From Diplolepis rosae (taxonomy: Eukaryota > Arthropoda > Insecta > Hymenoptera > Diplolepididae): a stretch of 64,000 bases of DNA. The notes beneath the pieces are model-generated. The model did not search any database. It worked only from the letters and a program-made list of their open reading frames with translations, and was not told the origin of the DNA. The stretch is from assembly GCA_030998225.1 (NCBI GenBank), contig JAPYXD010000704.1, positions 15,588,501 through 15,652,500 on the forward strand, in the 5' to 3' direction. This document shows, one piece after another, positions 12,401-24,400 of this stretch (the stretch's first letter is position 1; each line of letters opens with the position of its first letter). Position numbers and translations under genes: made by a program.

Positions 12401-15400
12401 CGTGTTTTATTTGATTTTTGTCAACTTAACTTTAAAAAAATTAAGAAAATAGGACGAGTCGTTTCGGAAATTTCAAATATTTTTAGTCAGGTGTCAAAAA
12501 TACTAATCTAGTTTTTGCGCACGTTAGATTAAGAAACAAATAACACTAGAGGTATGCCTGATAAATACGTATTGTAAAAAATTACCACTTCGTAAAATAA
12601 TAGGATTTAGACAAAGAAAAAGGACCAATGAAAAGTACCGCAATGTGTAATACACACTGACTGAAACTTTCCTTACCGACATCCTAGACTAAAAGACCTC
12701 TCATTCTATCTGAGCGACGCCTTTACTTTTCTCTTTTGTTCGGTAGTCACTTGTCCCTTTTGTGTGTCTAGAGCTTCTCCTTTCCATGAAGTCTTTGTCC
12801 TCAGCTATGAAACTATAAATGTGTACTGCATATCCTGTAAGGAAAGACCATCATCGGTATTAGAGGCAGAAAAGCAAAACGAGAGGAAAATCTGATATGC
12901 AACTAGGGAGAAAAAGTTTATTTTGCGAGTGTGAAGTTAGATGTCCAAGCAAAGCGAGGGCAACAGTCACACGAGTAAAATAAGTGTTCTTCCCGTGTTG
13001 TATACAAGTTTTTTTTCACTTGGGGATAAAAAAATGCACTTTTTGATCCGCTAGTAGAAAAAATATATATAAGAACAGAAAACGATTTTCATTCTGTATT
13101 ATGAAACAAGGCCTTGGTTCCATCATTCAATATCAATACTTACATCAGAAACCGTAGATTTATATAAATATCTCATGAACGCCAACAAACCCATTGAATC
13201 TCCATGCTTCGTATTATCTTTGATTTTGTTTTACCAAAAGCAATAAAAAATATAATTATTCTGAAGAGCCCCATGCTCCATGCGCTTCATCAGGTATCAT
13301 AAGCAACATCATAGGTTTTAAGGTTTAATCTTGTTTAGCCTCTCTAAGAACTGTAAAATGACTCGAATAGTTGTTTCAAAACGTCGATCTTTTTTTGAAA
13401 CAAACAACATCAATAGCTGAATTGCATCAAAAAGAAATTATATTGTCTGTTTGGTGGGATCGGAAAGGTGTGATATTTTTTGAGCTGCTTCCAAGGAACC
13501 AAACGATTAAGGCGGATGTTTACTGTCGTCAGATGAACAAATTGAACGCAGCGGTCGAAGAAAAACGACCAGAATTGGTCAATCGTAAAGGTGTAATTTT
13601 TCACCATGACAACACTACACCACACACATCTTTAGCCACTTGTCAAAAATTATTAGGGCTTTGTTAGCAAGTGATGTTACATCCACCATATAGCTTATAC
13701 CTTCCACCATTAGATTATTATTTATTTCGATCTTTCCAGAATTCCTTGAATTGTAAAACTTTCAATGATTATGAAGCTATGAAATCGTACTTGGTTCAGT
13801 TTTTTGCCGATAAAGACCAGAAATTCTATGAGCGTGGAATCATGAAATTACCAGAAAGATGGCAAAAGTTCGTTCAACAAGATGGAAAATATATCATTGA
13901 TTAAAGTTCATTCCTTGTATTTAAAAAAATGTGTTCAATTTGTATGAAAAAATCGGCAATTACTTCTGGGACAACCCTTCTTCTTCTTCTTGTTTGTGGC
14001 AGCTTGCAATTCTGCAAATAGCCATATCATAGTATAATAATATCGTTCCAAAATGTGGTCAGCGCAATGTGAGTAACACAGCAAGCGGCAAGCAGCAGCC
14101 AAGAAACGAATAAGTAGGCAGTAGATAGCAGGAGTCCGTAGTTAGTCCCGGCAAGACGAGAGGTGTCACGAATGATCAGTCCAGTCCGAACTAGCCACAA
14201 AGGAGCAGGGGAGAACAGGAGGCCAGGCATCCGAGGCATCCCTTACCAGCCAAAGTCCCGAGAACTCATATAATAAGATTACCGTGCTTAAAAAATCTCC
14301 CCAGCTCACTCACAACACGCGGACCAGGATCGATCACAAGCTCTCTGTAATCAAATCATCCTCAGCTCTGCGCCACAGACGCAGCCAGCCTCCAAGTCCC
14401 AACCCATGCGTGCAAAATTTTCACCAGTGCAAATATGACCCGTTCTGAGACGTGTGACCAAGTTAATGTATCCCCTGGGTGCCCTGTAGCCGCAAAACCA
14501 AGGAAGAGGGTTCTTAAAGTCCACCCTAGCAAAGTATGCAGAGCCAGTTGGGCCAAACCCGTAGTAGGGCCAGCAAAGACGGCACCATTCCAGGAAGTCA
14601 CGCCGCATATCCAGCAGCAGGTCCCCAAACGGGAGCGCAGGGCGAATGGTGAAAGGAAGACGAGCAGCGGATTTGGTGATATAGTCCGCCGTCTCATTAC
14701 CCCGAATCCCCGAGTGAGCAGGAACCCAGGAAAGACGCACCCCCAGACCTCGCGAAGAGGCGATCAACAGGAGTCGAGCAATAGAGTGGACAATGTAGGG
14801 GACACTGGAGTCAGTAAGACGGTCCCTAATGCATACGAGGGCCACTTGAGAGTCAGAAAGAATAGCCGAGTCAAACAGAACCGAAGAGTCGTCAGGAAGT
14901 CGAACACCAAATCAATAGTTGATAAAAGGCACATAAAAGCCACAGCCCGCCCTCCCTTCAGCAGGGTCAACTGAACCATCCGTGAAAATAAGTCGACAAG
15001 AAGAGTCCCAGAGAAGGCCAGGCAAGTTGCATGAAGCCCCACAAGCAGCGGAGGGCTCAGGATCAGGAACTCAGTCCACTACCAGACTGACCTCCTGGGA
15101 CAACCCAATATAAACACTCGACTCGCGTTATGGTCCTTTGCCCCCACCATGAACCATGAGGTACTAACGTGACTCTATTTACATGCGCAGGCATCAAAAC
15201 TAAACGCACGACGCAAGTTACTGAAAAGTGAGTGGGATCCCCTCTCGTGGACACATTAAGGGGTATGCCACTCTAGAGGCAGACAAAAATAGGCATATTT
15301 TGTGATTTTTTTCAGCGAAACCATAAAATAAACTTAGATTACAAAATAGGGTTTTTATTATACCAGTTTATAAACTTAAATCCGCTGTTCGCTCATAGAT

Positions 15401-18400
15401 GGCGTTAGTGAACGTATTAAGCTACCATAGACACGCTATACGTTTTTTTTATGAGTTTGGCATCTGTCAACATTAATCAGTGCACATCATCAGCAATTTC
15501 ATAAAACATACATTTTTTCTTTGGTAATCCTGTCTAGCTTTTTGCTAGAAAAAGATCATATGCGGGAGCTCTGCTTTTCTGCTTCAATTTCAAGGAACAA
15601 CAACATGCAGAGATTGGTTTCGTGGGTTCAAAGACGGCAATTTTGACCTGAGCGACTAAACAGACGATGCTGTGTGTTTTGTGGGATCTGCAGGATATTG
15701 TCTACTGTGAGATGTTAAACCTGGTGAAACTGTCAATATCCAGCGCTATCACCAACAACTGATCAAATTGCACCGTACTCTGCGTGAAAAAGGCCGGATT
15801 ATCAACAAAGACATGACAAGCAGATTTGCCTGCACGACAACGCACCATCGCAGACGTCAAAAATGGTTCGAAACTACTTGGAGACACTCAATTCGGAGGT
15901 GCTACCCCATGCCGTTTATTCACAAGACCTAGCCTCTTACGACTGACACCTGTTTTCGTCGATGGCCCACGCGCTTGCTGAGCAGTACTTCGATTCTTAC
16001 GAAGACGTCTGAAAATGGCAGGATGAGTTGAAAAAGAAGGAAGTTTTTTGGCGTGGTATCCACAAATTGCCCGAGAAATGGGAAAATGTGTAGCTAGCGA
16101 AGGCAATTACACAAAAAATATATCAAAAAAATCCTCCGTACTTCTCTAGCTATTCTTATGTGTAATCGAAAAAACTTCCGTGACTCATCATAACTCAAAA
16201 ATTACAGGAGCTGTTTGCCCGGCCATGGACCTTCCAGAAATGAAGGTGTCATCGGACAAATGCTGCACACTCGCCATTTTGACATCTATCGCTTTAAAAA
16301 AATAATTTTGTACAGTCTATTACAGTAAAACCTCATTTATCGGGACGCCCTTCAAATGTAAACACCTCATTTATCGGGATTTGGAGGGGCTCCCCACTAC
16401 CACCTACAGTCTCATGGTGGGTTGCCATGACTCTTGTTGTATGTTGACATTTAGTAATGGTTATGTACATAAGTTGTAATGTATTTGCAAATTGTGTAAA
16501 TTTATTTGGTTTTTCATGATGGAAAATGAAGATAGAAATACAAACGAAGGTATGTAAAAAAATTGAGATAATAAAACTCCTGCAAATGAAACATCTGGAA
16601 ACTGTCACTATGTACAAGGACTGGTGGCTGGAGGAGAAACAAAATGTCCCGATAAATGAGGTTGCGAGATCCCGATAAGTGAAGATCCCGATAAATGAGT
16701 GTCCCGATAAATGAGGTTTTACTGTACATGTATAATAAAAACGCTATTTTGTAATCTTGATTTATTTTATGGTTTCACTGAAAAAAAAACACAAAATATG
16801 CCGAGACCCGGTTTCGAGGAAGCCCAAGTGGGAAATGCCGAAGCCGATGATACGGTACAATATTGGCCCCATTCGGCAGTCAACAGTCGGCTATTGTTAT
16901 TGGGTCAGTGTCGCCGTTTACATCGGTGAAGTGCTGGGCCGACGAAGGCGGCCTTTGTCGACTGTTTCAATTTATCGACCTTCAGCTGAAACTTGGCCCA
17001 GTATCGGCCCTATACCAAGCCGATTGTCACTTTTACTATGGCATCCAATTCCGAAAGTAGAAGAGCCAGAGTCCAGCCCATGGACGGCACATTACTGGGC
17101 CATGTGTCACTTTTACCACGACCAAACATTCTGGAAGTGAGAAAACCAGAGTTCGGCACAGCAGTGGCCCGGTGCTGTACCGATAACAATTTTTGGCGGC
17201 CAGAGTATGGGCCAGAATTGACCACCAAGTGAATACCGGAGTTATCATTCCAGCAACGGCACAATATTGGCGATCGATCTTCGGCAACATTTTTGCCAAT
17301 GCTGGGTCAGTGTTGGGCCGTATCTAACTTCACACTTGGGAGGATCTGACAAGGCTTTAGTGGCGTAACCAGTTAGCGTACTACTCATGTAAAGTGGGGA
17401 TCCGGTTCGAATCCAGGCAAGGCAGATTTTTTTCTCGTTCTTTAATTATTTTTCTAGGGGAACCGTTAATTTCTTTAATAAAATGTATTGCAAATTCCAA
17501 AGGTTGAAACGTGTTGAATAACAATCTTCAGCAATGGTAATTTAAACGTTCAAAAAATTAATGAATCTAAGATTACCTTTATTATTGAAATAAATTTCGA
17601 GACCAGAAACTGGATAGAATTCAAATAAGGCTGAATATTGAGTCCAACATTGGTTCCAATATCACGACGACAGTGGAATTTTATACAGATTAATTAACAA
17701 TCATAATGGGAAATACAACAGAATAATAAAATTTATTTAAAAGATTGTCAGGGATGCAAAGTAGTTTTCTGTGTTATCATCTGTAAAATTTTCAATATAA
17801 TAGTTTTCCTCCAACTTCAAAAAGTATCGTTACACACAGAAAAAAGATTATTTATTGATATTTTTGATGGTGGATTGAATTCTTGTAGAAGAAACAAGCA
17901 AAGTAAAAAGTCTAGCCGAACTTTAACTCTAAGTTTATTAATTTTACAGTAAAGAGAAGTTCGGAGAACCGAGGCAAGTTTCAGTAAACTAATTTCTCCT
18001 AGAAGAAATAAGCAAAGCAACCGTTTCTTGATATAACGAGGAGATTTTGCATAAAATTTAGTATTCGCTTTATGTAATAAGGTGACGTCACGAACAAACG
18101 TAATGAGTACTTTGGAGGGAATGATTCCCATGAAAGTGGTGGAAATCTCGATATTGAATCTCTTCTAATCACGATGGATAAGAAATATACCTTGTCAGCA
18201 AAATCAAAGACACTGCTCACTTCATTCTTTGCCTTGTTGAAAAACAGGTCGCGGAAAAAATATTTAATTATACTTTCAGCTTTTAGGAACTGCAATATTA
18301 TTATATATATCGTTCAGAAGAAACGAGGAAACATATCAATACATGGATTATGTATAATTTTCTCCACAGAATTAAATTAGTATAATTATGATGAAAAGTG

Positions 18401-21400
18401 AGCGACAATCTTCGAACACGTATTAGTTTTTAATTGCCTTATTATTTTCAAGTTATTTTCATTTTTTTTACTTTTATTGAAACTCTGAAGTAAAAATTTA
18501 ACTTGATTTGAATTCGTTTCATTAACCAAAAAGAATATATTTCACATAATGAACATCCCTCCGAGGAGTTGTTTCAAAGTGCAATAGTAGAAGATACGCA
18601 TAAATTTTGTACGTGAACAATATTAGCAAGTAAAATCATAATGAATAAATTATGTTATGATTATTTATCAAGTTTTTATAAATAGTAAATTTTTGCTGAA
18701 AAATTTATGATAGAACCCTTTCGGAAGAAAAATATTGCTAGTTAATATTGAATTAAAAATTTTTAATAATAATTAATAGATCTGATACTATTTACGTAAT
18801 TAATAATTATAAGAAGCATCAGAGAGAAGTATTATTGAAAAAGACTTGTGCTTAGCTGATTTGAAAAAAAATAAACAACTCATACAAGAAACAATGTAAA
18901 GACAATTTTTTTATGAATCAAAAATAGTGTTAACTTTTTTTGAATGGAAAAACAAAGGATTCACCTGTTACTTAAATATATATGTCACCTTAATTTTTTT
19001 TATGAAAAAAAACCAAAACCTTCCCATTTGTCATGAGAATCTTGAAAAGTATTTTTGTTTTCACAAAATTAGGTGTTCTTGAGAGAAAGTTATTTTCCTT
19101 TTAAGTACAAAAGTAAAAATTGTAAATAATGATAGTATAATTGAATTATATAATGATAAGTGACTTAAAAAAAAATATATTTTCAATAAAATTTTTTAAA
19201 ATAAATGCAATTGAGGTACATTTGCAATTACTAAAAAACACAGTTTCACTGTGAATTTATGAAAATAATTAAGAGTGTAACGAATAGGAACATGTATACA
19301 CAGAATCTACATATTGCTTTATTTTTTTCAATAAAATCAAAATTTATACAGCTCCGTTAACTTTTATTATTAAAAAAGAGTATTTTATTACATATAAAAA
19401 GTATTGAAGAAAAATATAAGTAAGAAGTATTGGTTGAAAAAAGAAAACTATAAATGAAGTTTCCATATTTTTGTTTGCACCAATACAAGACAAATGGAAT
19501 AAAATTATATTAAGATATATGAGATACATCTCCTAGGAAACGAAGTTTTAAGTTGTTCCATAAACACAATAAACAGTATAAAAGTTAGCAGTGGATTGAA
19601 TTCCAAAAAAAAAAAACAATTTTGAGATTATTCAATGAATTTTAAGAACGTTTTTTAATTCTAAATACATAGAATCTACATATTGCTTTAATTTTTTACC
19701 ACTTTATTTATATTTATAATTAAGGTATATATAATAGAAAGTGACATGTTTGAAAACAAGAAATTTTGAATTAATCTTTGAATTTATGACACTGAAGAGG
19801 GCCCCCATATGTGGCCTAAACGTTTGCCTTGCTTTCTTTTTGAGTATTTTTATATCTAATAGTGATAATTTTAATCGAAGAAAATAAAAAGAATCTGACC
19901 CTATGCCAAAATAACGAGAAATGAACAAAAAATATATAATATAATCGATGAACTTTATTTTTGAATTCGAATTCTCAAAATACAAAAAACGACCAAATTT
20001 AGACCAAAAAAATTCCCTAAGACTAACGATCATGAGATTTTTTAGTCCAAACTTGGTCGTTTTTTGTATTTTGAAAATTCGAATAGTTTCGAATTCTTGA
20101 AAATTTGAGTTATTAATAAATACTTTTTTGTATTTTTTTGTATTTAATAATTGAAAATAATAAATTACATATTATAAGATTAACATCAATATTTTTTGTA
20201 TAGAATTGCTTGTAAATTTTATGTTGAATGAACTCTCTAGAAAGTTGAAATTCAAATTTTTGATTTTTCCATTCACTTGTAAGGATCGTTACTTTTTAAA
20301 CGATCTCGAATATCTTAATTAGTCACAGAACAATAGTCTTTTTAAAAGAGGGAATAAAACCACTCAGAATAGTAAGACAACAGAAGAAATAAAAAATTTT
20401 CGGCCTTCGTAACATCCGTGATTGAAGATAAAAATAATGTTTATTTTTTATTAAATTCTTTATCAGTCAGTTTTAATCGCAAGTTATTACTATAGTATTG
20501 ATATATAATTTAAAATACTGCAATAACCACTCCTGCAGCAAGAATAGTATATTACATTACAAGGGGCGAAACAGAGCGATTGCATGAGTGTGAAGTTTGC
20601 TGCCCGAGTGAAACGAGGGCTGCAATCACACGAAATGCTTTCGCTGTGTTTTGTTTCGAGTAATGTATACTATTTTTCATAGCAACTCTTTTGAGTCTTG
20701 AGAATCTGATTGGCTGTAACTGTGGAGCGGGTTGAAACAGCGACTTTCAACCCTCGGGTTGAAAATCGTAGTTTCAATCCGCTCTACAGGTACCGAAAAT
20801 CGGATTTTCAAAGGAGGCGCTATGAAAAAAAATTTACTTGATTTTACCAAATACTTTTGTTAAATTAAGGCTATGCTCAAACAAACCACGTGACCAAATT
20901 TTTGTAAAATTTTATGTAAGATAATTTTTTTTATTTTACAGAATACCTTCTTAAAAGTTTATAAAATACAACATAAGACGATAAAGGACGTCTATAATAC
21001 AATCACGTAACCTGATTGTTCCATGGCCTTAAGAAAGTTGTGCCAAAAATCAGGTTTCTGGAAACCAAAGGACATTTTTTATAGAGTATTTTTTTATTCA
21101 TAATATTAGTTTCTCTAATATTTGCGAAAAAATCGATACAAAACGAGAAAATGCGAAAAAATTGAACTCCCCTGCTGGAAGTGGAAAGATTGAAAAAGAT
21201 AGGAACTGGGGTATTGGAAAAGATAAAATATTTCTATCTCTCCTAACCCATCACTTTTCATTCCCAAAACTCTATCTTTTTCTATCTCTGCACTTATCCA
21301 GAGTGACCGGGAATATCTATTTATTTCTATCGCTTAATCTATCTGCCGACTGAAGTAGTATCTATCTTTTTCTCTATCTTTCGTGATTGACCACTTGTAT

Positions 21401-24400
21401 CTTTTTCTATACCTCTTTTATCTCCCCATAGTGCAAATTTAATCTCTCTCTATATCCCTCAGTTTCTATTCTTATCTATTCTTATTTATTATAAAAGATA
21501 GACGTGAATTAAGATTAACAAAGGGTTAGAAAAAGATTGACGTTGATAGATGTAGAATAAAATGAGATAGACAAGGGGAGATTGAAACAGATAGACATGG
21601 ATTTAGATTGACGAAGAGATAGAAAAAGATTAAGGTGGATTGATGAAGAATTGGGTGAGATAGAAATCAGGTGATTGGAAAAGGTATCCATAAACCTAGA
21701 TTGGCAAGAAGATAGAAAAAGATTCAGGTGGAGAGATAAAGGATAGAATGAGATAGAAAAGGGGAGATTGAAACAGATAGACATGAATTTAGATTGACGA
21801 AGAGATAGAAAAATATTAAGGTGGATTGGTGAAGAATTGAGTGAGATAGAGATCAGGTGATTGGAAAAGGTATCCATAAACCTTGGCATGAAGATAGAAA
21901 AAGATTTACGTGAATAGATAAAGGATAGAATAAGATAGAAAAGGGGAGATTATAAAAGATAGACGTGAATTAAGATTAACAAAGGGTTAGAAAAAGATTG
22001 ACTTTGATAGATGTAGAATAGAATGAGATAGAAAAGGGGAGATTGAAACAGATAGACATGAATTTAGATTGACGAAGAGATAGAAAAATATTAAGGTGGA
22101 TTGGTGAAGAATTGAGTGAGATAGAGATCAGGTGATTGGAAAAGGTATCCATAAACCTAGATTGGCAAGAAGATAGAAAAAGATTCAGGTGGATAGATAA
22201 AGGATAGAATGAGATAGAAAAGGGGAGATTAAAAAAGATAGACGTGAATTAAGATTGACAAAGAGATAGAAAATATTGACCTTGATAGATGTAGAATAGA
22301 ATGAGATAGAAAAGGGGAGATTTAAACAGATGGACATGGATTTAGATTGATGAAGAGATTGAAAAAGATTCACTTGTATAGATAAAGCATAGGATGAGAT
22401 TAAGAATGAATGATTGAAAAAGATAGACGTGAAGTTAGATTGACAAAGAAATAAAAATAGATTGACGTTGATAGATGTAGAATAGAATGAGATAGAAAAG
22501 GGGAGATTGAAAAAGATAGACGTGTATTGTGATTGACTAAGAGAATGAAAAAGATTAAGGAGGATTGATGAAGGATTCGAATGGATAGAAAAGTAATTAT
22601 TAGATAAGATAGACGTGAATTTAGAATAAAAAAGATATAGAATTGGATGAATTATCTCTATCTTTTTTATAATAAAGATTCAAAATGATTGAAAAGGATA
22701 AGATTTCTATCTTTTTATTTCAAGCAGGGTCACCTATTAAATTCAAGATGGCGGAACATTCCCCTAAGGGTTGCACCCCTACCTTTTTTTATGCGGTATA
22801 ATATACAGTTTTGAAATAAGCAAAATTGTTGACCAAAGAAGGAAAAATACGCAGATATCAATTACGTAACATGAGACACGTCCATAAAATTGCTCGAATT
22901 TGTGTTATATTTGCATGCAAACACAAGAGAAAAAGACACAATGCAAAGAAATGAGATAGAAGTAAATAAAATTTACCAACTTGGTAAATTTTCTTTTATC
23001 TTTTCCTATCTGCTGATATTATGTATTTTTATTTTCTGTCTACGTGCAAATGACACATTTGTAGAAAAATCCATTACCAATAAAGCCGCTAACATAATTA
23101 ATGAGATAGAAAAACTATTCAAATTTAATGTTTTGTTTGATTTATTTTGCATAATAAAACATATTTTCATCAATGAAATTTCTACGATAAATGGTTCTAT
23201 ATTGCAAAAATTGAAAAATAATATTCCATCCCATAAATTTCAAATGGAAATAATTCAACCATTTTTCACGAAGTAAAATTCACTGTTTATCGAAGTGAAA
23301 ATGCGTGATATTAAAAAAAAAATTATTATTTTTCAAATTTCTCAAATCAAATAAAACTCAGCTTCAAAGTTTCGGATTCGCTCGAAGCAATATGTTTAAA
23401 ATCAAAGTTTGCTTGTTTACAAAGCAAATGAAAACCAGCACGCAAGCGTGATATCGATAATCTTTTGTTTTCTCGCCGCGCGCAATTTTTTAAATTCTCA
23501 TCCTTCATGTTTGAAATTTCTACCGTAATTTCCCGAAACACGTGACTGGAGTTTTATTCACTTATAATTTCGTAAAATTTAGATAGAATTGCAGAAAATT
23601 TGTTTACGTTTAGTAAATTTAAGGAACAATTTCTTAATTTTCAGTTAGAAAGTGTTGAAAATTCTGATACTTATATTTGAAAATTCTGAAACTTGTAACA
23701 GGAATAATTTTACGTTTTGGGTAATTGATGTTTTATGCAGTTACGTCTAAATGAAAATTTTGTTTCAGTTTCGTAATTTTATGATAAATATTATAAAAAT
23801 TCTGTCACAGTTTGGTAGTTTTAAGATAAATTTTATAAAAATTCTGTCAAGTTTCATAATATTAAAAAAAACTTTAGAAAATTCAGTACATTTTTCTTAA
23901 TTTTAAGATACCTTTACTCAAAAACATCATAAATATCGTCAAATTTTACGTTACTTTTGTAACATAAAAACTTTGTAAATTTCTGAACATTTCTACACTG
24001 ATAAAACAATTTTGTCAAATCAACAAAAACATTTTACTCGTATTTATGCAACAAAATTCTTTTGTTGTGCTAAAAAAAAAAATTGTGCCAAATCAATCAA
24101 ATTTTGGTTATTTTATCAAAATGTTTTGTTAGGACAACAAAAACATTTTTTTTGCATACATTTTTTTCTCAGTGTAACAGTGTTTGTACAAAAGAAATCA
24201 AATAAAAGATATACAAAAAAAATACAAAGTATCGAAAAAGTAACTGGAAAAATAGTGACTAAGTTACGTTACAGTTACTTTTCTCTAAAAGTAACGAAGT
24301 TACTGACAAAGTTACAAGTAACTTTTCAAGTAACTTCGTTACTATTAACGAGTTACTACCCAACACTGGTAGGTTTGAACCTGATTCTCTATATCAGAAA

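Larger units (their letters stand above)
15292..16802 (+). mobile_element. Element with about 70 bp terminal inverted repeats
   Basis: The left end 15292-15361 (ggcatattttgtg, then cgaaaccataaaataaac, then gattacaaaatag) is matched in reverse complement by 16733-16802 with few differences. Between them lie a mariner transposase remnant and a 402 bp MITE. Without the MITE the element is about 1.1 kb. Confidence 0.75.

Noticed and set aside
14435..14974. 179-codon plus-strand ORF
   Set aside because: It is antisense to the recognisable LINE RNase H reading frame, so it is a shadow of that coding sequence.
16711..17299. Cluster of ORFs on both strands
   Set aside because: They derive from the gggcc-rich element; no frame shows family motifs.
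17353..17430. Functional tRNA gene
   Set aside because: Box B is perfect, but acceptor and anticodon stems do not pair convincingly; SINE or relic is preferred.
21515..22373. Long minus-strand ORFs with LNLFLSLRQSKSMSIC repeats
   Set aside because: Translated minisatellite.
22890..23276. 128-codon ORF with a hydrophobic segment
   Set aside because: It lies in an intron, has intron-like composition and resembles no known family. Chance is the simplest explanation.
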